Assembly (NCBI GenBank): GCA_934101345.1
Contig: CAKOQV010000008.1
Location: 1-29,061 of the forward strand
Length of the DNA stretch: 29,061 nt
Direction: 5' to 3'
Origin: an uncultured Bacilli bacterium
Lineage (GTDB): Bacteria; Bacillota_I; Bacilli_A; RF39; UBA660
Below, one piece after another: positions 15,700 to 23,277 of this stretch. Both the position numbers and the translations under genes were made by a program. The notes beneath the pieces were generated by a model, which was not told where the DNA came from, did not search any database, and saw only the letters and a program-made list of their open reading frames with translations. Positions within the stretch are counted from its first letter, which is position 1. Each line of letters begins with the position of its first letter.

Positions 15700-15724
15700 C
15701 AATTTTATAAAATTAATATAAAAT
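15696..15724 (+). promoter_or_regulatory. Promoter of tRNA-Ser
   Basis: A perfect TTGACA (15696-15701) and TAAAAT (15719-15724) are 17 nt apart. The -35 contains the TGA stop of the preceding gene. Confidence 0.75.
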
Positions 15725-15737
15725 TATATTTAGCAAC

Positions 15738-15828
15738 GGAGTAGTACTCAAGAGGCTGAAGAGGCGCCCCTGCTAAGGGTGTAGAGTGGGAAACTGCTGC
15801 GAGAGTTCAAATCTCTCCTACTCCGCCA
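15738..15828 (+). tRNA. tRNA-Ser (GCU), CCA encoded
   Basis: A 7-bp acceptor GGAGTAG/CTACTCC, an anticodon loop with GCT between CCCC and GGGG-type arms, a long variable arm (GTAGAGTGGGAAACTGCTGC) and T loop TTCAAAT, followed by discriminator G and an encoded CCA (15826-15828). The long variable arm is the class II hallmark of tRNA-Ser. Confidence 0.95.
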
Positions 15829-15838
15829 TTATGAATAT

Positions 15839-15861
15839 AAAGTCCGTAAAGGGCTTTTTTC
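15839..15861 (+). terminator. Terminator of tRNA-Ser
   Basis: AAAGTCC (15839-15845) and GGGCTTT (15851-15857) pair over 7 bp with one G-T, followed by a T run. It lies 24 nt before the uvrC start, so uvrC must have another promoter or rely on read-through. Confidence 0.8.
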
Positions 15862-15881
15862 TTATATAGAGAGGTGATAAT

Positions 15882-17648
15882 ATGTTTAAGAAAGAACTTT
15901 CTTTGGTACCACATTTACCTGGTTGTTATCTTATGAGAAATAAGGATAATATTGTTATATATGTTGGTAAGAGTAAGAATTTAAAAAATAGACTTAGTTC
16001 ATATTTTCAAAGAGAACATACGGGTAAGACAATGATGTTAGTTAGAGAGATAGATCATTTTGAATATATTATTACTAATACTGAGATGGAAAGCTTACTA
16101 CTGGAAATTAATCTTATTAAGAAATATAATCCTAAGTATAATATTTTATATAGAGATGATAAGTCTTATCCATATATTGAACTTACTGATGAGAAAGTAC
16201 CCACTCTTAAGATTACTAGGAGAATTAATGCTAAGAAGATTAAAAATAATTTATTTGGTCCTTATCCTAATGTAGGGGCGGCTAAAAGAGTAGTAGAAAT
16301 ACTTAATAGAATATATCCTCTTAGGAAGTGTAGAACTTATGAAAAGAGAGAGTGCTTATATTATCATATAGGAGAGTGTCTTGGGTACTGCGTGCATAAT
16401 GTAGATGAAGATAAGATTAAAGAGATGAAGAGTGAGATTGTTTCTTTTTTAAATGGTAATACTAAAATATTAACTGATAGACTTAAAGAGAAGATGTATA
16501 GTTATTCTGAGAAGATGGATTATGAGAAGGCTATGGAATATAAAGAACTTCTTGATTATATTAATATTACTACTGAGAAACAAAAGGTTGATTTGGATAG
16601 TAAGGTTAATACCGATATAGTGGGTTATTATACTAAGGATAATTATATTAGTATTCAGATTCTTTTTGTTAGAGGAGGTAAACTTCTTGATAGAAATAGG
16701 GTTATATTTCCGATGGTAACTACTGAAGAAGAGGAATTATCTAATTATTTACTTGATTTTTATAGTAAGAATGTATCAATACCTAAAGAGGTATTAACTC
16801 CTGATAACGTGGATAATGAGGCTTTTAGTGAGATATTTAACATTAAGTTTATTACTCCTGTTAAAGGAGATAAGAAGAGAATATTAGAACTTGCTTATGA
16901 TAATGCTAGAATATATTATGAAGAACAAATGACTTATATTAAGAGAGATGAAGATAAGATAGAGGATGCTCTTAATGAGCTTAAGAGTAAACTTAAATTA
17001 GATAAAGTAGATAGAATTGAATTATTTGATAATTCTAATTTATTTGGTAGCTTTAATGTATCTGGTATGGTAGTGTTTATTATGGGTAAACCTTCTAAAA
17101 ATGATTATCGTAAGTTTAAGATTACTAATGATAAGAATGATGATTATGGGACAATGAGAGAGGTTATTTATAGGAGATATTTTAGAGTACTTAAAGATAA
17201 TCTCGAAAAACCTGATTTGATTATTGTAGATGGTGGTGTTGGTCAGATACATGTAGCTAGAGAGGTTATAGAGAGTCTTGGTCTTGATATTCCAGTCGCA
17301 GGTCTTAAGAAAGATGATACTCATAGTACTAATATGTTATTAGGACTTGAACCTCTTACTGAGATTATGATTGATAAGAGAAGTAATTTGTTTATGTTAC
17401 TTACTAGGATGCAAGATGAGGTACATAATTTTACTATTAGTTATCATAAGAATATTAGAAGTAAGGGAGCACTATCTAGTATACTTGATAATATTGATGG
17501 GATAGGAGAAGTTAGAAAGAATAAACTTCTTAAGAAATATAAGACTATTACTAAGATGAAAGAGGCTTCTTTAGAGGAACTAGAGGAGATCTTACCTCAT
17601 AAAGTAGCAGTATCTTTTATAGAGCTCTTATCTAATTATGATAAATAA
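15882..17648 (+). CDS. uvrC: Excinuclease ABC subunit C
   Basis: A 588-residue UvrC that makes both incisions in nucleotide excision repair with UvrA and UvrB. The GIY-YIG-type nuclease is at the N-terminus (GCY at 14-16, YVG at 27-29). The UVR helix pair (YSEKMDYEKAMEYKELLDYI) is near 207-228, the RNase H-like nuclease around IELFDNSNLFGS near 380-392, and the helix-hairpin-helix DNA-binding end around IDGIGEVRKNKLL near 540-552. Cysteines near 150-170 (RKCRTYEKRECLYYHIGECLGYC) match the family iron-sulfur/zinc cluster region. Length is normal. GAGAGGTGA precedes the ATG. No clear promoter is seen between the tRNA terminator and the gene. Confidence 0.97.
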   Translation: MFKKELSLVPHLPGCYLMRNKDNIVIYVGKSKNLKNRLSSYFQREHTGKTMMLVREIDHFEYIITNTEMESLLLEINLIKKYNPKYNILYRDDKSYPYIELTDEKVPTLKITRRINAKKIKNNLFGPYPNVGAAKRVVEILNRIYPLRKCRTYEKRECLYYHIGECLGYCVHNVDEDKIKEMKSEIVSFLNGNTKILTDRLKEKMYSYSEKMDYEKAMEYKELLDYINITTEKQKVDLDSKVNTDIVGYYTKDNYISIQILFVRGGKLLDRNRVIFPMVTTEEEELSNYLLDFYSKNVSIPKEVLTPDNVDNEAFSEIFNIKFITPVKGDKKRILELAYDNARIYYEEQMTYIKRDEDKIEDALNELKSKLKLDKVDRIELFDNSNLFGSFNVSGMVVFIMGKPSKNDYRKFKITNDKNDDYGTMREVIYRRYFRVLKDNLEKPDLIIVDGGVGQIHVAREVIESLGLDIPVAGLKKDDTHSTNMLLGLEPLTEIMIDKRSNLFMLLTRMQDEVHNFTISYHKNIRSKGALSSILDNIDGIGEVRKNKLLKKYKTITKMKEASLEELEEILPHKVAVSFIELLSNYDK

Positions 17649-17663
17649 CTTTCTTTCTATTTT

Positions 17664-17764
17664 CACCTTGAGCCTTATGTCTCCAGGTGTTAGTTAAAGC
17701 CTTAGGTCTTTAACTAGATTTTTAAAGCCTTTTCTATAACTTCTCTATAAAAGTCTTTAAAAAT
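17664..17764 (+). repeat. Tandem-hairpin repeat, copy 2 (three hairpins)
   Basis: Hairpin 1: arms CACCTTGAG (17664) and CTCCAGGTG (17681). Hairpin 2: arms TAGTTAAAG (17691) and CTTTAACTA (17708). Hairpin 3: arms ATTTTTAAAG (17718) and CTTTAAAAAT (17755). In each, the apical part reads AG-CC-loop-GT-CT, i.e. a C-T mismatch followed by a C-G pair; hairpin 3 has a longer loop. The first 54 nt align without gaps to the reverse complement of 24831-24884 (about 38 matches by eye). It lies 15 nt after the uvrC stop and may double as its transcript end. Confidence 0.7.
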
Positions 17765-17788
17765 AATACTTTTTTTGGAAAAATACCA
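17760..17788 (+). repeat. 29-bp direct repeat, left copy
   Basis: Identical over 29 nt to 18686-18714. It abuts the 3' end of the tandem-hairpin copy at 17664-17764, and the right copy likewise abuts the shortened hairpin copy. The two repeats bracket the single gene at 17905. Confidence 0.85.
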
Positions 17789-17852
17789 CTCACTTACTAA
17801 CCAATTAGTAGATAGGTAGATAGTCAATATTTTTAATATTAAATGTTATTTA

Positions 17853-17881
17853 TTTACTTATTTTTGATTATATGTTATACT
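17853..17881 (+). promoter_or_regulatory. Promoter of the 17905 gene
   Basis: TTTACT (17853-17858) and TATACT (17876-17881) are 17 nt apart. It overlaps the in-frame ATG at 17872 and so rules that start out. The stretch 17789-17852 is AT-rich and shows nothing else but GATAG-type short repeats. Confidence 0.7.
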
Positions 17882-17904
17882 TTTTGTGGAGAGGTGAAAA
17901 AGAG

Positions 17905-18558
17905 ATGGAAAGTCAAAAAAATACAAAAGTAGTTATAGCATTACTTATAATTATTATTGCTATATTATCAGCATTATGTATTTTATTTGCAACAGGTACA
18001 ATTAGTTTAAAATCCAATGATGCGGAGGTTAATAATCCAGAGCAGAATGCTAATAAAAATAATGATTTAAATCAAAACGCCAATAATTCTGAAACAAAAA
18101 ATATTACAGTAGATAATATCAAAGAAATCTTTGAAACTGCATACAATTATTATGAATTACCAGAAGTTTATTGTGGAAAAACAGAAAGTAAAATTGTAGA
18201 AATATATGGAACTTCTAGAAAAGCATCAGTAGATTTTACTACATATGATGAAATGCTTAATTCATTAAAAAAGTATATGAGTACTGAAGTAATAGCGGGT
18301 AAATCTCCGTGGGGAGCAACTACTAAAGAATATTACTTAGAAAAAGATGGAAAATTATATTGTGAAGAAACATACAAAGGATATCCTTATGGCAAAGGAA
18401 ATACAGAAATAGAAATAACAAATCAAAGTGATAATAAAATAGACTGTATCGCAACTATGGAATTAATAGATATGTCTAATAATAAAACATATGATAAAGT
18501 TAATATAACATTAGAATTAAAAGATAATAATTGGATTATTACTTCATATAAAAAATAG
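17905..18558 (+). CDS. Unknown membrane-anchored protein
   Basis: A 217-residue protein that I do not recognise. A short start is followed by one membrane helix (residues 8-30), a low-complexity Asn-rich linker (about 35-65) and an extracellular domain of about 150 residues: a helix (VDNIKEIFETAYNYYELPEV) and then a series of strands ending in DNNWIITSYKK. That helix-plus-curved-sheet order resembles NTF2-like domains. One cysteine lies in EVYCGKTESK and another in KLYCEETYK, with a third later. AGAGGTGA sets the ATG at 17905. It is a single-gene unit, bracketed by 29-bp direct repeats and tandem-hairpin copies between two conserved housekeeping loci, which suggests an inserted accessory gene. 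Confidence 0.7.
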   Translation: MESQKNTKVVIALLIIIIAILSALCILFATGTISLKSNDAEVNNPEQNANKNNDLNQNANNSETKNITVDNIKEIFETAYNYYELPEVYCGKTESKIVEIYGTSRKASVDFTTYDEMLNSLKKYMSTEVIAGKSPWGATTKEYYLEKDGKLYCEETYKGYPYGKGNTEIEITNQSDNKIDCIATMELIDMSNNKTYDKVNITLELKDNNWIITSYKK

Positions 18559-18565
18559 ATAAAAG

Positions 18566-18593
18566 TTAAGGTATATATAAACCTTAATTTTTT
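18566..18593 (+). terminator. Terminator of the 17905 gene
   Basis: TTAAGGT (18566-18572) and ACCTTAA (18581-18587) pair over 7 bp, followed by TTTTTT. Confidence 0.8.
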
Positions 18594-18647
18594 ATTAGTT
18601 GTAATATGTAAAAATAAATTGATAATTAATAATAAGTATATAATTTA

Positions 18648-18687
18648 TACTTATATATAGTATAAGTGTTGTTAGTTTTAAGACTAA
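18648..18687 (+). repeat. Tandem-hairpin repeat, copy 3 (shortened)
   Basis: Hairpin 1 has arms TACTTATA (18648) and TATAAGTG (18661), like the TAC...GTG pattern of the 27668 copy. A reduced second hairpin follows (TTAGT at 18672, ACTAA at 18683) that has lost the CC/GT part. It is continued by the same 29-nt tail as copy 2, which supports common origin. Confidence 0.5.
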
Positions 18688-18714
18688 AATAATACTTTTT
18701 TTGGAAAAATACCA
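18686..18714 (+). repeat. 29-bp direct repeat, right copy
   Basis: Identical to 17760-17788; see that entry. It lies between the 17905 gene and the rplM promoter. Confidence 0.85.
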
Positions 18715-18742
18715 TAAAAACAAAGAAAAAACTCGTAAATTA

Positions 18743-18771
18743 TTGACAAAAGCATAAAATAATAGTAAAAT
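18743..18771 (+). promoter_or_regulatory. Promoter of rplM-rpsI
   Basis: A perfect TTGACA (18743-18748) and TAAAAT (18766-18771) are 17 nt apart, giving a leader of about 83 nt. Confidence 0.85.
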
Positions 18772-18777
18772 CATAAT

Positions 18778-18860
18778 CGGTACATTTTGTTGGAGGGTAT
18801 TAGGTATTGGGAACACTTAAGACCTGAAGATAACTTTTAAAAATATGAAGGAGAATAGAA
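18778..18860 (+). promoter_or_regulatory. rplM leader, likely L13-type autoregulatory RNA
   Basis: The leader contains TTAGGT (18800-18805) pairing with ACCTGA (18822-18827) around a loop GGGAACACTTAAG-like, followed by GAAGATAAC. Placement, length and this loop resemble the Bacillota L13 leader, in which ribosomal protein L13 is thought to repress its own operon. I judge this from memory of the family. Confidence 0.55.
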
Positions 18861-19304
18861 ATGAAAAGCACATTTATGCAAAGTAAAGAAACAGTTAACA
18901 GAACTTGGTATGTTATTGATGCTAAAGATATTCCTCTAGGAAGAGTTGCTAGTAAAGCCGCTGTTATATTAAGAGGAAAACACAAAGTAACATACACTCC
19001 TCATGTTGACTGTGGTGACTATGTTATCATTGTTAATGCTGATAAAGTAGCTTTAACTGGTAACAAATTAGAGGATAAAATTTATTATGATCACTCTAGA
19101 TATGTTGGCGGTCTAAGAGAAAGAACTGCTAAAGAAATGAGAGCTAACTATCCAGTAGAGATGGTTGAAAGAGCAGTAAAAGGAATGCTTCCACATAATA
19201 GACTTGGAAGAGAAATGTATAAGAAATTATTTGTGTATGCTGGTGAAGATCACAAACATGCTGCACAACAACCTAAAGTATTAGAAATGGGAGGTAACAA
19301 ATAA
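18861..19304 (+). CDS. rplM: 50S ribosomal protein L13
   Basis: A 147-residue L13, an early-assembly protein of the large subunit. Family blocks are plain: TWYVIDAKDIPLGRVAS near 14-30, GDYVIIVNADKVALTGNK near 53-70, MLPHNRLGREMYKKLFVYAGEDHKH near 115-139. AAGGAGA precedes the ATG. Its stop overlaps the rpsI start by one base, as is usual for this operon. Confidence 0.98.
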   Translation: MKSTFMQSKETVNRTWYVIDAKDIPLGRVASKAAVILRGKHKVTYTPHVDCGDYVIIVNADKVALTGNKLEDKIYYDHSRYVGGLRERTAKEMRANYPVEMVERAVKGMLPHNRLGREMYKKLFVYAGEDHKHAAQQPKVLEMGGNK

Positions 19305-19723
19305 TGGCTAAAGAAAAGAGAAGTTTCTATGGAACTGGTAGAAGAAAAGGATCTGTAGCTAGAGTTACTTTAACTCCTGGTACTGGTAAGATTACTGTTA
19401 ATGGTAGAGATGTTCAAGAATATATGCCTTATGAGGTATTAGTAATGGATTTAAAACAACCATTAGTAGTAACTGGTAATGAAAATACTTTTGATGTTAA
19501 TGCTGATGTTACTGGTGGTGGATTCTCAGGTCAAACTGGTGCTATCAGACTTGGTATTACTAGAGCATTACTTGTTTATGATGCAGGAAATGAAACTAAT
19601 GAAGATTCATATAGAAAAGTTCTTAAAGCTAATGGATTTATAACTAGAGATCCTAGAGTTAAAGAAAGAAAGAAATATGGTCTTAAAGGTGCAAGAAGAG
19701 CTCCACAATTTAGTAAGAGATAA
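19304..19723 (+). CDS. rpsI: 30S ribosomal protein S9
   Basis: A 139-residue S9 of the small subunit head. It has FYGTGRRKGSVARV near 8-21, VTGGGFSGQTGAIRLGITRALL near 69-90, and the basic tail GLKGARRAPQFSKR, whose last Arg reaches the P-site tRNA. The length is a little above the usual 130, from the N-terminus. It is coupled to rplM by a one-base overlap. A hairpin follows 7 nt after the stop. Confidence 0.98.
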   Translation: MAKEKRSFYGTGRRKGSVARVTLTPGTGKITVNGRDVQEYMPYEVLVMDLKQPLVVTGNENTFDVNADVTGGGFSGQTGAIRLGITRALLVYDAGNETNEDSYRKVLKANGFITRDPRVKERKKYGLKGARRAPQFSKR

Positions 19724-19730
19724 TTTGGAA

Positions 19731-19758
19731 GAGGTTACATTTATTGTAACTTCTTTTT
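19731..19758 (+). terminator. Terminator of rplM-rpsI
   Basis: GAGGTTACA (19731-19739) and TGTAACTTC (19745-19753) pair over 9 bp with one G-T, followed by TTTTT. Confidence 0.85.
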
Positions 19759-19771
19759 GTATATAATTTTG

Positions 19772-19889
19772 GCTTATATATGATAGATATGTAGATATGC
19801 TATTTATAGACTTAAGGCTATAAATAGCACTGGAATACTATAGGCTGAAAGTGAATAAAAAAGATATAAAAAAATAAGTAAATTAAAGG
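19772..19889 (-). repeat. 118-bp repeat R1 containing tandem-hairpin copy 4
   Basis: About 118 nt matching 24803-24920 in the same orientation, with roughly ten differences by eye. The core (19800-19853) read on the minus strand is the two-hairpin element: hairpin 2 arms CTATTTATAG and CTATAAATAG with AG-CC-TTAA-GT-CT at the apex, and hairpin 1 with CACT/AGTG ends and an inner loop. It opens the region upstream of the secretion operon. Confidence 0.8.
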
Positions 19890-20313
19890 TTATAGTCTTT
19901 TATCTTTAAACATATCTTTTACATGCCATTTTAAAAAAAATATTACATATGTTATGAATAATTAATAAAAAAATATTAAAAATATAAAATTAAAATATTT
20001 TAATTATTACTTTAGTTGACTATAATTTAAGGACTATATTTAGTAAATTTGTTTATACTATTAATGTTAGTAATTTAAATTTAATTATACTATATCAGTA
20101 ATTATAATTATGGTACTACTTATTGTATTTATATTTAATACTAAAAGATAGATACTTATAACTATGTAATTAATAATTTTATAGTTAGATAATTAGCAGT
20201 ACACATGAAACTAGTTAAATATAAATATAAATTCTAAGAAATGACTAATAAAAATAATAAATAATTAACCTAATTTTATGGTGGAAAAAAGCCATAATAC
20301 TCCAAAATAAGAG
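19890..20313 (+). other. Long non-coding AT-rich stretch before the secretion operon
   Basis: More than 400 nt, extremely AT-rich, with no reading frame that has a ribosome site on either strand. One small hairpin is visible near 20277-20299 (TTATGGT pairing with GCCATAA). Such a long gap is out of keeping with the rest of this compact window. It could be decayed coding DNA, a curved or silencer-binding upstream region, or an insertion scar. Confidence 0.5.
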
Positions 20314-20342
20314 TTGCTATTTAATTGATATGATGGTATAAT
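20314..20342 (+). promoter_or_regulatory. Promoter of the surface secretion operon
   Basis: TTGCTA (20314-20319) and TATAAT (20337-20342) are 17 nt apart, giving a leader of about 90 nt before the ATG at 20440. Confidence 0.75.
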
Positions 20343-20350
20343 TTAAATGT

Positions 20351-20403
20351 AAAATTAAAAATAGAGATGTAGTAGTGTAGTATTACAACATAGTTTTAAT
20401 TTT
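20351..20403 (+). promoter_or_regulatory. Long hairpin in the 5' leader of the secretion operon
   Basis: AAAATTAAAA (20351-20360) pairs perfectly with TTTTAATTTT (20394-20403), and further pairing inside (ATGT at 20367 with ACAT at 20388) makes a 53-nt stem-loop. It ends 36 nt before the ATG. There is no T run, so it is not a terminator; it could stabilise the message or bind a regulator. Confidence 0.5.
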
Positions 20404-20439
20404 ATAAAAATTACTATTGTTGGTATGGAGGTGAAATAA

Positions 20440-20934
20440 ATGAAAAAGCAAAAATCTATTCTTGGTATTGGATTATTAATATTAGTTTTAGTATTAGGTG
20501 TTGGTTATGCCGTTGTTAGTAATGTTGGCTTGGATATTAGTGGTACTGCTGCTGTTAAAAATGCAGGTTTAAAAGTAGCATTTAATGGTACAACTAGTGT
20601 ATCAAATCAAGATAAAGTTACAGCAGAAGCTACTGATGATGCTTTAACTGCTAAAATCACTGTTAAAGATTTAGAATTAAATAGTGAAGTAACTGCTACC
20701 TATACTATTAAAAATGCTGAAACTGACATTAATGCAAGCTTAGTTCAAGGAACAATTGAAAATGATAAAGCAGAATTTTTCCAAGTAACAACTGATGCTA
20801 CTACTGCTAAAACAATTGCTGCAGGTGAAACTACAACAGTAACTGTTACTGTGAAATTAATTAAGACACCAGTATCTACTGATGATTCTACTGCTACAAT
20901 AAAAGTTAATTTAACAGCTACTCCAGTAGCATAA
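20440..20934 (+). CDS. Small secreted cargo protein, TasA/camelysin-like
   Basis: A 164-residue exported protein. Residues 7-23 are hydrophobic and run into GVGYAVVSNVGLDISGTAAV, the same pattern as the N-terminus of the 23278 gene (GIGYASVNSVTLDIAGKVTA). The mature part is Thr/Ala/Val/Asp-rich with no cysteine and repeated beta-strand patterns (TATYTIKN, TVTVTVKLIKT), like a single Ig-like sandwich. TasA-type fibre or matrix subunits have this size and look. GGAGGTGAA gives strong initiation, fitting a highly made product. The signal peptidase gene follows 48 nt later. I infer that it is the main substrate of that peptidase; polymer formation is a guess. Confidence 0.75.
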   Translation: MKKQKSILGIGLLILVLVLGVGYAVVSNVGLDISGTAAVKNAGLKVAFNGTTSVSNQDKVTAEATDDALTAKITVKDLELNSEVTATYTIKNAETDINASLVQGTIENDKAEFFQVTTDATTAKTIAAGETTTVTVTVKLIKTPVSTDDSTATIKVNLTATPVA

Positions 20935-20982
20935 TAATTATATATTTGGTGGAAAGTAGGCAAAGAAAGGGGAACTAAATAT

Positions 20983-22128
20983 ATGAAAAAAGATAAGATT
21001 AAAATTTATATTTTTGAATTATTACTCATTATTTTTCTTTTCTTTGCTATCTTTGCATCAAATATATTTAATAGAATTATATTAGCAGCTATATTATTTA
21101 TCTATACAATAATTATTTGTAGAATTTTTAAGAATAAGAAAATAAATTCTATTTATAATAAACAAATTTTTATATGGATGATAATATTTGCCTTAGTATA
21201 TGTAAGCTTATTTTATTTGATGGGGTTGTATTATGGTTTCAGACACGCTAAAATACTATTTTCATTTGGAACCTTGTTTAAATATATAATACCACTTATA
21301 ATAATTATTACTTCATCGGAGATAATTAGAAAGATTTTTTTGTTACAGAATGGTAGAGTAAGAATAGGTAAGTTACAAATTAATTTATCTACTGTTCTTT
21401 GCTATATTATTATGGTTTTAATAGATTTTATTATCTATAATGATATTTATACTTTAAATAGGTTAGATGATTTTTTGATTGCATTAGGTTTCGTTTTATT
21501 TGCTTCCCTTTCATGTAATTTACTATACAATTATATTTCAATCAGATATGGAGAAAAAAGTATAATTATATATAGATTAATTACAATACTATATGTATAT
21601 ATAATTCCAATTGTTCCGGATGTCTATATATTTTTTCAATCATTTTTGAGAATGTTATATCCATATTTGATATATATATTATTAGAAAAAAATTATTCAA
21701 AATTTGATTTTATAATTTCTTATACTGATAGAAAAAAACAAATTATTGGTAATACCATTTTGATAGTAGTATTGACTTTATTTATTATGCTTATATCTTG
21801 CCAATTTAGGTATGGCATTTTAGTAGTAGGTTCAGAAAGTATGAATGGAACTATAAATAAAGGAGACGCGGTAATATTTGAAAAATATAGTAATCAGATA
21901 GTTAAGAAAGGACAAGTAATAATCTTTGATTATAATGGTATTAAAACAATACATAGAGTTGATGAAATTAAGAAAGTAAATGATGTAAATAGATACTATA
22001 CAAAAGGTGATGCTAATAAGGAAAGAGATTTCGGCTATATAACAGACAACAAAATAGATGGATTAGTAAAATTAAAAGTTAAATATATTGGTTATCCAAC
22101 GCTATGGGTAAGAAAATTATTTTCATAG
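20983..22128 (+). CDS. ER-type (SipW-like) signal peptidase with large membrane domain
   Basis: A 381-residue protein. Residues 1-about 265 carry roughly eight hydrophobic helices with no motif I recognise; the last 110 residues are a type I signal peptidase domain. The catalytic serine is S286 in VVGSESMNGTI; instead of the lysine of bacterial enzymes there is H324 in KTIHRVDEI, followed by KGDANKERD, the Ser-His arrangement of SipW and eukaryotic/archaeal peptidases. Ordinary SipW has only two membrane helices, so the multi-helix front is unusual and may form a substrate-selecting or translocon-docking part. AAAGGGGAA precedes the ATG. Flanked by its presumed substrates at 20440 and 23278. 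Confidence 0.85.
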   Translation: MKKDKIKIYIFELLLIIFLFFAIFASNIFNRIILAAILFIYTIIICRIFKNKKINSIYNKQIFIWMIIFALVYVSLFYLMGLYYGFRHAKILFSFGTLFKYIIPLIIIITSSEIIRKIFLLQNGRVRIGKLQINLSTVLCYIIMVLIDFIIYNDIYTLNRLDDFLIALGFVLFASLSCNLLYNYISIRYGEKSIIIYRLITILYVYIIPIVPDVYIFFQSFLRMLYPYLIYILLEKNYSKFDFIISYTDRKKQIIGNTILIVVLTLFIMLISCQFRYGILVVGSESMNGTINKGDAVIFEKYSNQIVKKGQVIIFDYNGIKTIHRVDEIKKVNDVNRYYTKGDANKERDFGYITDNKIDGLVKLKVKYIGYPTLWVRKLFS

Positions 22129-22147
22129 AGTAGAAAGGTAGGAAAAT

Positions 22148-23257
22148 ATGAAGAAGTCACAAGCAAATAATATATTAGAGAATCAGACTAAAAGAAGAAA
22201 TGTTCTTTTATCACTTATATTTATTATTATTATTGTTTCAATAATTACCTTGTCATTCTTTTTAATGTATTTTAATAAAAATAAAAAACAATATATAAAT
22301 TATAATGAAAAGAGTAATGTTGATTATAACGTATTCTTGAAAGATAATGATTTTTTTGAAGATAAATATTTAAGAAAAGGAAATCAATATATTGCTAGTT
22401 TAATTGATTATATTAATGTTGATTTTAATTATAGAATTTTATTAGAAGAAAATAATGTTAAGTATAAATATTCATATAGAATAGAAGCTGATGTTGCTGT
22501 TAAAGAAAAAGATACTAATAATAATTTATATACTAATAGTAAAATATTATTATCTAAAGAAGAGAGAACTACTGATACTAAAGAATTAAATATAAATGAA
22601 AAGATAAATGTTGATTATAATTATTATAATGATATTATCAAAGATTTTGTTAATATTTATGGCCTTGATAATACTGAATCTACTCTTACTGTAAGTATGT
22701 ATATTAATACAATTGGTACTTGTGAAAATATAGAAAATAGTAAAGAAAAAGAATCAGTAATCAGTATAGTTATTCCACTTACTACCAAGACCGTGGCTAT
22801 TGATATAAGCAATAATTTAATAAATGAAAATAATATTTTGCTATGTAAAAATAATAAATTTAGCAGTATACCTTTTATTGTTTTTGGTGTTTTGTTTTTA
22901 ACTCTTGATATTTATTTAATTGTATTTGTTATAAAATATATAATTAAAACTAGAACTGCTGAGAATATTTATGAAAGAGAATTAAAGAAAATATTAAACA
23001 ATTACAGTTCTTATATTCAGAATCTTGGTAATGATTTTGAGTTTAATAATTATCAAGTATTAAAAGTAAATACTTTTACTGATATGTTAGAAATAAGAGA
23101 TACTATAAAACAACCTATTTTAATGAAAGAAAATGATGATAAAACAGGAGCATATTTTGTCATACCAAGTTCTACTAAAATATTATATGTATATAGACTT
23201 AAAGTTTCTGATATTAAAAAGAATAATAATGATGAGAGAAATATTACTTTCTTTTAG
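22148..23257 (+). CDS. DUF5305-type membrane protein
   Basis: A 369-residue protein with a membrane helix at about 19-41, an extracellular domain of about 195 residues, a second helix at about 241-265, and a cytoplasmic tail of about 100 residues. The outer part (VDYNVFLKDNDFFEDKYLRKGNQYIASLIDYI, then FNYRILLEE) and the tail start (YERELKKIL) fit DUF5305 as I recall it, a family often found beside SipW-type peptidases in Bacillota and archaea. Two cysteines lie outside (near 195 and 235). It sits 19 nt after the peptidase gene and 20 nt before the BspA-type cargo. A chaperone, scaffold or export-sensing role is inference. Confidence 0.7.
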   Translation: MKKSQANNILENQTKRRNVLLSLIFIIIIVSIITLSFFLMYFNKNKKQYINYNEKSNVDYNVFLKDNDFFEDKYLRKGNQYIASLIDYINVDFNYRILLEENNVKYKYSYRIEADVAVKEKDTNNNLYTNSKILLSKEERTTDTKELNINEKINVDYNYYNDIIKDFVNIYGLDNTESTLTVSMYINTIGTCENIENSKEKESVISIVIPLTTKTVAIDISNNLINENNILLCKNNKFSSIPFIVFGVLFLTLDIYLIVFVIKYIIKTRTAENIYERELKKILNNYSSYIQNLGNDFEFNNYQVLKVNTFTDMLEIRDTIKQPILMKENDDKTGAYFVIPSSTKILYVYRLKVSDIKKNNNDERNITFF

Positions 23258-23277
23258 AATGGGAAGGAAGACTTACT

